A DNA stretch of 57,198 bases from Cylindrotheca closterium. Its lineage: Eukaryota; Bacillariophyta; Bacillariophyceae; Bacillariales; Bacillariaceae. Position numbers and translations under genes: made by a program. Positions 20,386 through 29,296 of the stretch are shown one piece after another. The notes under the pieces were generated by a model, which had not been told where the DNA came from, did no database searches, and saw nothing but the letters and a program-made list of their open reading frames with translations. The stretch is from the NCBI GenBank assembly GCA_933822405.4, contig CAKOGP040002469.1, positions 1-57,198 of the forward strand. The letters run 5' to 3'. The number at the start of each line of letters is the position of its first letter. The stretch's first letter is position 1.

Positions 20386-21512
20386 GGTTGGGGTGTAGTT
20401 AGTTGAACGAGCGTTGGAAGTGATGGGAATGAGAAATATGAACACTTTGTGAGTTAGGATAGGTGAATTGGGCGGAGATTTCCGAATGTTGACGCGTAGG
20501 TATATAAAAAATAATATTTGAATATTGTTTCGGAGATACTTCACGCAACCTTGCAGGCTATCATTTAACCTTTCCAAGTCAGCTGGACGAATATTACATT
20601 CAACGTAGATCGGAATATTTTGAACATGTTTTCGCGCTGGTAAAAAGCACTCACTCATCACTAACTGAATGAACCAAAACACACGACCAGAATTTTTTTA
20701 AATACAAGGAACTCAAAATTGTGCATGTCGCATTATGCGCAAAATACCGATAGAGTAGCTTTTGAACCAGGTGAAGCAACCCACCCCTTCCGCTCGGAAA
20801 GAAAAAAATGATTGCGATTGATTGGTATCGGTTCGAGCGGGTGGTGAAGAGCCACTCCCAGCCACTCATCTTCACCAAACCATGCGATTCATTGAAGTTT
20901 AATTTTAGAACTGGTACCGCCGGTACACGGCCAATATGGCAAAACGTTTATTGTCTTATGGGGACGACTGATTGCAACGAAATCAAATGTAGCGGAATTT
21001 TGTGGATGGTAACCCTATGCTTATCGACAGTATCAAGTTCTTATAGCAGATGAAATAACTCCAGAATGATGAGTAAATTATAAGCATCGATTGAGACGGA
21101 CAAAACAACTCCTACATAGCAGTAGCGAAGAAGCCATTTCACAAGCATGACTAAATAGTCCAGTAAAGGCTAAAGAAAGATGCAAGTTTTGTCCATGGTG
21201 GGTTACATTATTGATATATACCACAAGTTGTTTTGTCATCGTCCCAAAGCACGAATGTGGGATCTGACTATATGTTGATGATTTCTATGCTTTCATGCTA
21301 AGCTGCCTGTAGACAGCCTCAGAAGCTGAAAACATCATTTTTCTTGGAAAGGAGGTCGTCATCTTTTCGATATAATCTCACTCGTTATTCGTCCAGAAAC
21401 CATGAGATATCTGAGAGTCGAAGGTCAACTAGCTTCGTGCGCAAGTGAAAGTACTAGCTATTGTAGAATGAGCCCTGGACAAGCATTGGTGAACTGGCTG
21501 TAAAGTCAGTTC
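20386..21512. other. Intergenic between small-family copies 1 and 2
   Basis: Contains the 5' region of copy 1. The imperfect palindrome CCTTCCGCTCGGAAA is at about 20784 and recurs at about 22161 upstream of copy 2. No gene is supported. Confidence 0.4.
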
Positions 21513-21797
21513 TTATGCTGTGGCGGCAACAAACTTCATCCGGATAGGGCGCGAGATGGGCTTGGTTGTGTCAATGTATGGCTGCTTCAGCACTGTCTTT
21601 ACTTGTGAGTCTTGATTAGCGGCCTTTTCGTCAGTCTCGATAGGCTGAGATATTTCGCAAGAATCGTCACTTCTTGGCTTCAAACATTTCCTTCTTCGCG
21701 TTGTGCTGGAAGGGGATCTGTCATCGACAACGACTATATCATCAAATTGGTGCTGTTGCTTCAAGTTTTCGAAGTAGAGATTGAGTGGAGATGGCAT
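21513..21797 (-). CDS. Small 'SPLxLYFENLK' family protein, copy 2 (94 aa)
   Basis: Same length as copy 1. MPSPLNLYFENLKQQHQ, FDDIVVVDDRSPSS and the ending MKFVAATA match the other copies. The middle differs by substitutions and small indels but keeps its hydrophilic nature (QPIETDEKA corresponds to QPIDTDDTQ in copy 1). The frame is maintained across all three copies although the centre is divergent, which argues for a real protein. It lies upstream of the Harbinger element, in the same orientation as copies 1 and 3. Function unknown. Confidence 0.7.
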   Translation of the reverse strand: MPSPLNLYFENLKQQHQFDDIVVVDDRSPSSTTRRRKCLKPRSDDSCEISQPIETDEKAANQDSQVKTVLKQPYIDTTKPISRPIRMKFVAATA

Positions 21798-22189
21798 AAT
21801 TGGCGTCTGTTTATTATCTGAACTCGCGTTGAAAGTTGTTTGGAATTAAATTTGTGATCAGAGCAGTGATGATGTTTGGAAAAGTGGATTACGCAGAGTT
21901 CGGAGATGCTGATTCATACGGGTTCAAACATTTCGGAGATTTACTGACTCGGCCCAATGTCGACATTTTTAACTTCACTGATTCAACAGCAATTCTTCTG
22001 AACGAGGAATTCATTTAACGAAGACACTTACTGACTCGAACGTATAGGACCAAGTTACCATACGACCAGAACGTTGCTGACCAGAAGAAAACCAAGGCCC
22101 TGTCTGTTTTTCACAAACAAAAAACCCCAACGGACTAACAAACCTATCGTACACCGAACACCTTCCGCTCGGAAACGAATCCTGAACCT

Positions 22190-22240
22190 GGAACACCCGC
22201 AACTGTTGTAAGCTCGCGCGCCAGCCATCTCAGCACCAAC
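22190..22240 (+). repeat. Left terminal inverted repeat
   Basis: The outer 15 bases are the exact reverse complement of 24241-24255. The inner part matches imperfectly with a gap. Confidence 0.8.
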
Positions 22241-22396
22241 TTGCCCGCGTTCTCCCGTCATCCGCAATCCCCCTTTTATTTGATGGGAGAATATCACTCT
22301 TCTCGCGGTAACGTATTTTATCAAACACGACAAATCCTTTTTCACAAATAAAAATCGGAGAAACTTTTGTGTTCGGCGACACACTTTAACAATTAT

Positions 22397-22512
22397 CGAC
22401 ATCACTTTAGTGAGCGACGTCACAATAGGACATCACTTTAAGGCGCGACGTCACAATTGGACATCACTTTAAGGCGCGACGTCACAATTGGACATCACTT
22501 TAAGGCGACACT
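22397..22512 (+). repeat. Left subterminal array of 31-bp units
   Basis: About 3.7 units starting at 22397, 22428, 22459 and 22490. Units two and three are identical; the first has several substitutions. Each unit contains GACATCAC and GACGTCAC, so there is a half-unit pattern of about 15-16 bp. Confidence 0.9.
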
Positions 22513-22747
22513 CCTTTTAATCGGCTGAGGCTGAAAATGCTACATTTTTATAAAAAAAACTCTCCCGAACAAAAAATAAACTCAAATCCTATTTTAATAG
22601 TTTCAAGTTGATGACATATTGTTTGAGCATAAACCGAGCTTCTAGCAGATGAGTCACATTAGAGGAGCAATAGAATTTCGGTAATACTTTAGCACTCGAT
22701 TCGTGGTATTATTTAATATAATACTTTTAAAATAGTTAGTTGACTTA

Positions 22748-23838
22748 TTAGCTAGTGACAGAATTCGTTTCAAATTGGTCTTTCACTTGTTGAATCAAGA
22801 CGTCGTAGAGTGGGGTTTCGTTCTCCACTTTGTATTGACAAATAACGCAAACAGCTTCAAACGCAAGCTCAAAGCGTTCTTCACTGTGACGAAAGCAATG
22901 ACTCGTCACATTGAATCGCTTGATCATTCCATTGAAATTCTCTTGACGCATGAGAGCTCGTCTTTTGAATAGCGACACCCCCTTGTTGTCATGAGCATTC
23001 GGTGTGCTAATTTGTTTTTGTTCCCCATTGTAACCTCGATCTCCAATTGCTTTTTGTCCACGACGACGGAGTTCCTCGACAAGTCCTCCTGTTCGGGCTA
23101 CCGTAATGTCAGACGTCCCTGCAGGGTAGGGTCCTCGCATCCACAACAAACGACCTGTGCTCAGGCATATCCCAAGCTCATACATCAACCCAGCTTTGTG
23201 ATATTTGTGGCTGTAGTAGCGCCTGTTTTGACTCCAGACAGGATGTTTTGGCTCCTGTATCCAGCAGTGAATGCCGTCTACCGTCAGGACCCAGATATCA
23301 TCTGTGCACAAGTCCTCCTCCCACTTGATCTTCTCGTGTTTCAAGGCTCGAAGTCTCTCGATCGACTCCCAAGCCAAATTTCTTGACCAGTACATGCTGA
23401 AGCCAAATCGAGCTTCCATGTCCCTAGTGACGAGACAATAAGTTCAATCAGTAACACGGGGCGCTGCAAAAAGCTATTGCCACCACGTACGTACCTTTCT
23501 GTTGGATACTTCAACAAGTAATGAAGTGCAATCAAGAGATTCCTCAAATCAATTCGACTGCCCTCTACTTTGGCTTCTTCAATATCCGTTGTTTGCATGT
23601 CGTGGTAAATCTCGGCAGCAGTTACAGGAGATAAACCAAAAAATCCCTTGAAACGCTCAAAGTTCACCCGTGCCGTTGACTTCTGTAAACGTTTGCGTTT
23701 GTAGCCCACCAGTTTCAATCCAAGATACTGGATCCTCTCTGGTGTGACCACATGATTGACTGGTGCCTCGTCCAATTCGTCTACACCAGCATTGTCATCA
23801 TTGTTTCTTGGCTGGGGGTCCTCCAACACCTCTGCCAT
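22748..23838 (-). CDS. Harbinger-type transposase, DDE superfamily (339 aa, two exons)
   Basis: Exon 1 is 23838..23495 and exon 2 is 23423..22748, with a 71-bp GTACGT...CACTAG intron. Splicing joins KYPTER to DMEARFGFSMYW, removing a foreign tail. The N-terminal part (about residues 30-140) is helical and likely part of DNA or target binding. The catalytic DDE_Tnp_4-type domain follows, with likely acidic residues in VLTVDGIH, GTSDITVA and RQENFNGMIKRF. Product is a transposase that cuts and integrates the element at its inverted ends. Start chosen at the Met of MAEVLEDPQP; the frame extends further upstream. No internal stop is seen, so it may be functional. The separate Myb-like partner protein usual for Harbinger elements is not evident inside the ends. 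Confidence 0.85.
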
Positions 23839-23939
23839 TCTTGAAGTTGGGATATTGTGCCCAAAGATGACAAGAATGCCGAAGGTGAAAGATTGCAAGA
23901 TAATTCGATTTGAAACTGGGAATTGAGTCGTGAAATAGC

Positions 23940-24090
23940 GAAGTGACATTAAGTCTGGAAATAACAATTGGAAGTGACATTAAGTCTGGAAATAACAATT
24001 GGAAGTCACTTTAAATATGGAGATAACAATTGGAAGTAACATTTAACAAATGGGAAGTCATTTTAAGGATTCGGGACGTCACTTTAAGGT
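23940..24090 (+). repeat. Right subterminal array of 31-bp units
   Basis: Units start at 23940, 23971 and 24002, and degenerate after 24033. The first two are nearly identical. The period equals that of the left array, and the third unit matches the left unit at about 21 of 31 positions in the same, not inverted, orientation. Confidence 0.85.
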
Positions 24091-24194
24091 TTTACGGGCT
24101 TTTCAATTTAACGCGCTTTCGACCATTCTAACACTTCTATTTTACGAGGAAGAAGTATCACCCCTTAAAATCGTGCTCCCCCTTTTTGTTGAGA

Positions 24195-24255
24195 ACTTGG
24201 TGCTGGCCGACTGTGACTGGCAGGTGCGCGAGCCGTTCAGAGTTGCGGGTGTTCC
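24195..24255 (-). repeat. Right terminal inverted repeat
   Basis: Reverse complement of the left end, with 15 perfect outer bases and a short insertion further in. Confidence 0.8.
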
Positions 24256-25138
24256 TGACCAACCATACTCTGACTGCTATTCAAAACGGGATTCGGCAAA
24301 ACGAGTTAATGAATCATCGTGAACAAAACCGTCTTGATGTTTTTTATTGTAATTCTTTGCCACCGATATCCAAATTACCACAATTTGGCTGAGCCAGTCG
24401 CAAGTTGCACTATTATTCGTCCGCACTGATACATGTACAAGCCAGATAAGGTGCGGTACGAATGAATAATGAATGAATGACTGACCGCCTTGTTCAGGTC
24501 CATCATCGTAAAGGTGAGTTTTTTGAACCGCGCAATCCCCGTGTACAGCACCTTGAATTTCACTTGCTTGAAAGTGGAAAGTAGTCTATGGGAAGTAGTA
24601 TGTTATCATTTTAGAAGCAATGAAATATGTCTTCTTTTGTATCGAAGACACGAATGGAACTAGGACTAATGGTGACTATAGATGGTGGGAATTTTGGCAG
24701 AAGGCCTAATACTGTACTTGCTCCTCCGCCCCTTCTTGTTGGCCTTTGTACCGACACTAACTACCACCACTACTAGCTAAACTGCCGCTGTATTGTAAAG
24801 GGAATAGAGGAAGACGCGACGTTTTGTCTATGATTGATTACACCTATCCATACCAGACATTGATCTTGCCGAATAATCTTTGCTGCCCAAACAAAGGGAG
24901 CACGACCTTCGTAGGTACATTCTTCCAATATGATGATACCCTTGTTCGTCGCGAAGGATTCGTCTTTGGATTCGACTTTGGATTCGAAGGTACTAGACTC
25001 CAAGAATCCTCGTCGCGTAAGTCGTAGTTCTCGACGTTTCAATATGAGACCCAAGCGATCATTGCGCTCCTCAGAGCCTCACGACAATCTTGCAGCAGCA
25101 TAGAATAGGTCAAAGTTGACGGCTGTTCGTCCAGATTG
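24256..25138. other. Intergenic after the transposon
   Basis: No gene is supported. A minus-strand open frame near 24773-25054 has no ATG and no recognisable domain, though its composition is protein-like; it may be a gene relic. Confidence 0.35.
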
Positions 25139-25438
25139 TTATGCTGAGGCGGCAACAAACTTGAGTTTGATGGGGCCATGATGATGAACAATGGACTTTG
25201 TGTTTTCGAAATGTGGCTTCGTTGCTGCGTTTGGTTGCCATTCTTGAGTTGTCGTTTCTTCAGTATCAGTCACTGGTGGCTGAGATTGTTCACCTCCAAT
25301 GATGTCCATCATTCTTGACATTGAAACCTTCCTTCGCGATGGCCTGCTGGAGGGGGATCTGTCCTCGACAACAACAATGTCGAGGAATTGGTGCTGTTGC
25401 TTCAAGTTTTCAAAGTAGAGATGGAGTGGAGATGACAT
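25139..25438 (-). CDS. Small 'SPLxLYFENLK' family protein, copy 3 (99 aa)
   Basis: MSSPLHLYFENLKQQHQ, LDIVVVEDRSPSS and the ending KLKFVAASA place it with the copies at 20101 and 21513. The middle is longer, with a His-rich stretch (VHHHGP). The plus-strand sequence just outside the ATG (GGTTGGGGTGTAGTTA...) is nearly the same as in copy 1, so copies 1 and 3 share a promoter or 5' leader. Function unknown; no membrane segment or targeting signal is visible. Confidence 0.7.
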   Translation of the reverse strand: MSSPLHLYFENLKQQHQFLDIVVVEDRSPSSRPSRRKVSMSRMMDIIGGEQSQPPVTDTEETTTQEWQPNAATKPHFENTKSIVHHHGPIKLKFVAASA

Positions 25439-26541
25439 GGTTGGGGTGTAGTTACTTGAACGAGCGTTTGAATTGATATGAAATGAAAATTGTGGCTTTC
25501 TCCTGATTCGAAAGCACGTTCGGCCTCAATGCGTTGGAAATTGTGATGAGGATAAGGATCGAATGACGTTGAGTGACAAACGACTGCACACGAGCGGTTT
25601 TTAATGGTAGATGAGCTGACAATTAGGCCAAATGGGTGGACAACCAAGATTCTCGAATACAAAAGCTCTCTAAAAATAAGCGCTTTACCAACGCTTGTAA
25701 TTAGATTTATCTTCTGGGACTGGAAAGACGCCCTCAGAATGAGCCGTGGTATACGTGTGCTGCAAAATACTGTTGAAAACGTGCGAAAAAAAAGCTTTTA
25801 TACTCTTGGTACACTGCGGTACATTACACGCGTTTTTTCTTTTAGATCAGACATTTCGTCCTCCGAATGAATGAATGAATCATCCTGCTGAGTCATCAAA
25901 AGGTGAGTTGTTTTTGTGACGCGTGGAGGTATTTCGGCCCGCCCACCAAAACCGCTCTGGGATCACAGGTTTTTAGATTGTACTTCCATCACGTTCCACA
26001 TGTCAAATTGTCTGCGATCCCAAACACGCGTTCATCAAAGTGATTGAGTCAGCAACAAAAGTATCATACTCTGTCGCATTTTCATATGACGAATCTCATG
26101 CTACTTATTGAACAATATTTCTCTAAATGAAAGATCAGAATCTCCCGATGTCAAACTACGATTCCAACAAAATTCTACAATCTGCTTTCATTGATCATCA
26201 CGTTCCACATAGCAAATCGAGTAAGAGCCACAAAGAGACACGTTTAAATGTAAGGGATCTAAGTGACTCAGTATGAAAAATCTGTCGCATTTCGATTTGA
26301 CGAAGCCTTATAAGTGCTGACAAGACAAAGTAGTATTTAAAGAAAACGTAACGTTTCCCTATGTAATTTGATCGAAGATATTCTGCAATCTGTTTTGACA
26401 CCACTTTTCGTTTCCACCACATCATGGGCGGCTTTTGACTCGACCAACGCAGCAACTCTCTGTCCTCATGATACTTTTATTGTGAATCCCATGGAAGTCT
26501 CATAAAAACAATCGTCGTCCTAACATCGAGCAAATTCAAAC
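25439..26541. other. Intergenic with divergent tandem duplication
   Basis: No gene is supported. A GAATGAATGAAT run lies near 25865-25880 and the duplication of period about 210 bp covers 25988-26402. It lies upstream of the first thioredoxin-like gene. Confidence 0.45.
25988..26402 (+). repeat. Diverged tandem duplication, period about 210 bp
   Basis: ATCACGTTCCACAT occurs at 25988 and 26197, CTGTCGCATT at 26071 and 26282, and TCT(A/G)CAATCTG at 26174 and 26392. Offsets are 209, 211 and 218 bp, so the two copies are collinear with small indels. Confidence 0.7.
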
Positions 26542-27168
26542 ATGACCATCATACCAGTGAAACCCCAATCCATTTTCCATCGCATGATTCGTGCTGGAAG
26601 CAAAGTGGAAATCCCAAAGAGGAAGAGCAGCTTGACAAGAAGAGAGCAGCGACGAAGCTCTGCTTCATCTTCACTCACCAAATCTACAAGAAGTGAAGAC
26701 TCTGACCTGTTTTCCTCATCCTCCCATTCCGGTGATCTACGAGAACAACCACAACACGAATTCGAGATTGTTAACCAAAACGAGTTCGTTGACAATGTCC
26801 TTATTGACAACTGCAGCGATATGGATTGCGTTGTCCACTTTTGCAATGAAGAGTTGCAACTTTCCTACGATGTCGAAGAACACCTCGTGGAGGTGTTGAG
26901 AGATGCACCCAAAAACAAGTTTGTTCTCTATCACATTGATTCTCAAATGGCACCATACTTCACCAAGAAACTTGGCATCAGCAAAGAAGAATCCACACTA
27001 CTTCGATTCAAAAATGGACAATTGATCGGAAGGATATCATTCATGTCATTCGAACATTGCGCTTCAAACCTAGAAGAATGGATCAAGGAAACAAAACAAA
27101 AGGACGATTTTGCGTCCTTTCAACCTGTTACTACGTGCAAAAGAACCGTGTCAACAAACACACTTTAG
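26542..27168 (+). CDS. Thioredoxin-fold protein, phosducin/TXNDC9-like, copy 1 (208 aa)
   Basis: The N-terminal ~75 residues are Ser/Arg-rich and basic. Residues about 80-195 resemble the thioredoxin-like domain of phosducin-like and TXNDC9 proteins: CVVHFCNEELQLSYDVEEHL, then KFVLYHIDSQMAPYFTKKLGI, then LLRFKNGQLIGRISF. The redox CxxC pair is absent, as in that family, so a chaperone-like or binding role is likelier than redox chemistry. Family members normally act with CCT/TRiC or G-beta subunits; whether this applies here is inference. It shares FV(D/N)xVLxD, VVHF and SQMAPxFTxKLGI with the gene at 28232. Short C-terminal tail, no targeting signal. Confidence 0.65.
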   Translation: MTIIPVKPQSIFHRMIRAGSKVEIPKRKSSLTRREQRRSSASSSLTKSTRSEDSDLFSSSSHSGDLREQPQHEFEIVNQNEFVDNVLIDNCSDMDCVVHFCNEELQLSYDVEEHLVEVLRDAPKNKFVLYHIDSQMAPYFTKKLGISKEESTLLRFKNGQLIGRISFMSFEHCASNLEEWIKETKQKDDFASFQPVTTCKRTVSTNTL

Positions 27169-28231
27169 ATTCATTTTCACGCCCAGGAGCTGTATGTAAT
27201 ATTATAATTTCTCAGCAATGCTATTTTAAAAAATATTGAATAGTTCTAGCTGGTTCTACTTTCATCTAAGGTGAGGTCAAATCATCGATGTAAAATGCAA
27301 TGCAGAACAGGAGAAAGAAGCTGTTATTACAATACTACAATATGAGGATGACTTGATCGTTTTGTGATGCAATTCTGTAGGTACGAATGAGCTTCGTTTG
27401 AAACCAATCGTGTGGTTCCAAAACAGTGGTACAGTATATCGTACGAAGGCAGTATGTAGTCCGACTAGTCATAATACGATTCACTAAATCGCTATCGCGC
27501 TCGCATCGCTAAGGTACACCGGTACTCGTATCGGTACGAACTGTAGGTATATATATATGGGATAAAAAAGCGAATTCCGACACATGGTATGACGACGAAT
27601 CACATCCCTGTCGGAGATGGGGATGCATGCCACTACTACGGTACCGATAGTACCTGGTACCAGAAATCAATCGCAACGTGCATTGCACCGCGCTCGCACC
27701 TTCTTCTTCTTGGATCATAATGTGTGTTTCAACAATATTTTCATCAATTTGGGGCTCAACAAATCAGAAGCTTAGTTTTTCACGCGAAGCAAGTTGTTTC
27801 CGTTATATAACATTCCTTTCCAACACCTTCCTGTTGATCGCAAACGAGGGTGCAATGAGCAATGAGCACTCGAGGAGGACCGCAAACCACACATTTCTAT
27901 CAACGTCATCGAATCTACCTTTCGCGGACTCTTCTTCTCCTTGCGGAACGGCACCGAATTCGCATTCAATCCATACAGATATCAAGTTCTCCGATTTGGC
28001 AAGGAACTGAAATTACGTTGCCATATGTATTCTTGCCAGATACCATAAATGAAAATGAAAGTCGCATATCCGCGACAACTGTGACTGGGCCATGTCAGGC
28101 TATATCAGCATCACCTTAAGAAACCGAATTCGATTACATTCGACTGATACAAAACCTTAAGAATCTGTACCCGATTTCATTTAACGACAGTCATTCAAGT
28201 CTTCCATCCATCTATCATTGAAGTTTCACAA
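27169..28231. other. Intergenic between thioredoxin-like copies
   Basis: No gene is supported. A GGTACC/GGTACGAA-rich patch is present at about 27510-27665, followed by AT-rich sequence. Overlapping open frames on both strands (27680-28120) lack conserved content. Confidence 0.4.
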
Positions 28232-29053
28232 ATGTCAACGTTCCCAAGTGGTGCCAAAAAAGGTTACAAACTTCACATTTTTTCCCTGAGCAAACTATTC
28301 TCATCAATATACAACACCAGAGCCATGTTGGATACCAGCTATCACAGCATCCAAAGCACTTGCAGCGCTGAATCCAAACCCCAATCTATTGTACACCAAA
28401 TCATTCGCCTTGAAAAACATGTTGAAAAGAAAGCCAAGAAGATGTTTGCTAGCCGAAAAAAGAACGGAACCAAGAAGAACAAGAAGTCAGTTGGTACAGC
28501 ATCATCAACCAAAGACTCGCTTTCCACAAGCATAAGTGGAACCAAATCACTCAATCTTGAAAGTGAAGATGATCATTCGCTGTCTTCTTCCTTCGCCTGG
28601 GAGGAGTCCGTTGCCTGCTCTTCCATTCAAGGATCGTTGGATGCTTCACAGCTGGATTTCGACGAAGAATGCGATTTTGAAACGATTGACCAAAACACAT
28701 TCATCACACAAGTCTTAATGGATACTCTCTCCGAGACAAACTATGTTATTCATTTCTTCAGCGATGACTGTCTTGAGTACTTTGACTACGAAGACCAACT
28801 CACGCAAGTCTTGGTCAACTCAGCCTCCAAGGAGTTCGAACTCTACAGGATGAGCTCGCAAATGGCGCCACTCTTCACATCCAAGCTCGGCATCAATCCG
28901 GAACTGTCAACCCTTATCCACGTATACAAGGGAAAAGTGTTGAGTAGATTGGATGACCTTGCCAACCAAAAATCTATGGAAGAGGTCAAAGAATGGCTGC
29001 GGGAAGCAGGAGAAAGCCAAGATTTTGCTGGTGCAAGACATCCACTATCGTAG
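28232..29053 (+). CDS. Thioredoxin-fold protein, phosducin/TXNDC9-like, copy 2 (273 aa)
   Basis: Paralogue of the gene at 26542, with a longer N-terminus. Residues 1-75 include a hydrophobic-basic stretch, followed by a Lys-rich segment (about 65-90) and a Ser/Glu-rich linker. The thioredoxin-like domain runs from about 150 to 260: QNTFITQVLMDTLSE, YVIHFFSDDCLEYFDYEDQL, FELYRMSSQMAPLFTSKLGI, LIHVYKGKVLSRLDDL. There is no CxxC motif. Divergence from copy 1 is large outside the domain, so the duplication is older than that of the small-family genes. Function unknown; co-chaperone-like by family resemblance. Confidence 0.65.
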   Translation: MSTFPSGAKKGYKLHIFSLSKLFSSIYNTRAMLDTSYHSIQSTCSAESKPQSIVHQIIRLEKHVEKKAKKMFASRKKNGTKKNKKSVGTASSTKDSLSTSISGTKSLNLESEDDHSLSSSFAWEESVACSSIQGSLDASQLDFDEECDFETIDQNTFITQVLMDTLSETNYVIHFFSDDCLEYFDYEDQLTQVLVNSASKEFELYRMSSQMAPLFTSKLGINPELSTLIHVYKGKVLSRLDDLANQKSMEEVKEWLREAGESQDFAGARHPLS

Positions 29054-29296
29054 ACATCCACTATCATAGGGAACGGGACGGGACTCGTCAACGCGACGCT
29101 ACTGGGACAACATTTGAGGCACATGAAAGGGCATGGAGTGACCATCATGTATACTTTAAAAAAATAACTTACACTATTTTATTACGACACACATTATCTA
29201 CAACTGAGAACTAAAGTTGTGACAAAAAAAACATGTCCTACCCTGTGCAATCTACTGTATGCTCCATTATTTTTTCAGTTGTTTTCATACCGTATG

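Larger units (their letters stand above)
22190..24255 (-). mobile_element. Harbinger/PIF-type DNA transposon with inverted termini
   Basis: Bounded by terminal inverted repeats of at least 50 bp. Left is 22190-22240 and right about 24195-24255; the outermost 15 bases (GGAACACCCGCAACT) are a perfect inverted match, and further in GCTCGCGC and CAGCACCAA match again. Inside are a two-exon DDE transposase on the minus strand and 31-bp tandem arrays near both ends. I could not find a clear 3-bp target duplication outside the termini, so the exact ends may be off by a few bases. The transposase frame is intact, suggesting a young insertion. It lies between small-family copies 2 and 3. Confidence 0.8.

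Noticed and set aside
22397..24090. Arrays of 31-bp direct repeats, at first sight CRISPR-like
   Set aside because: The units are contiguous with no unique spacers, no cas genes are present, and they lie inside a eukaryotic DNA transposon.
24773..25054. Minus-strand open frame of 93 codons with protein-like composition
   Set aside because: There is no ATG, no splice sites that extend it convincingly, and no recognised domain; possibly a relic.
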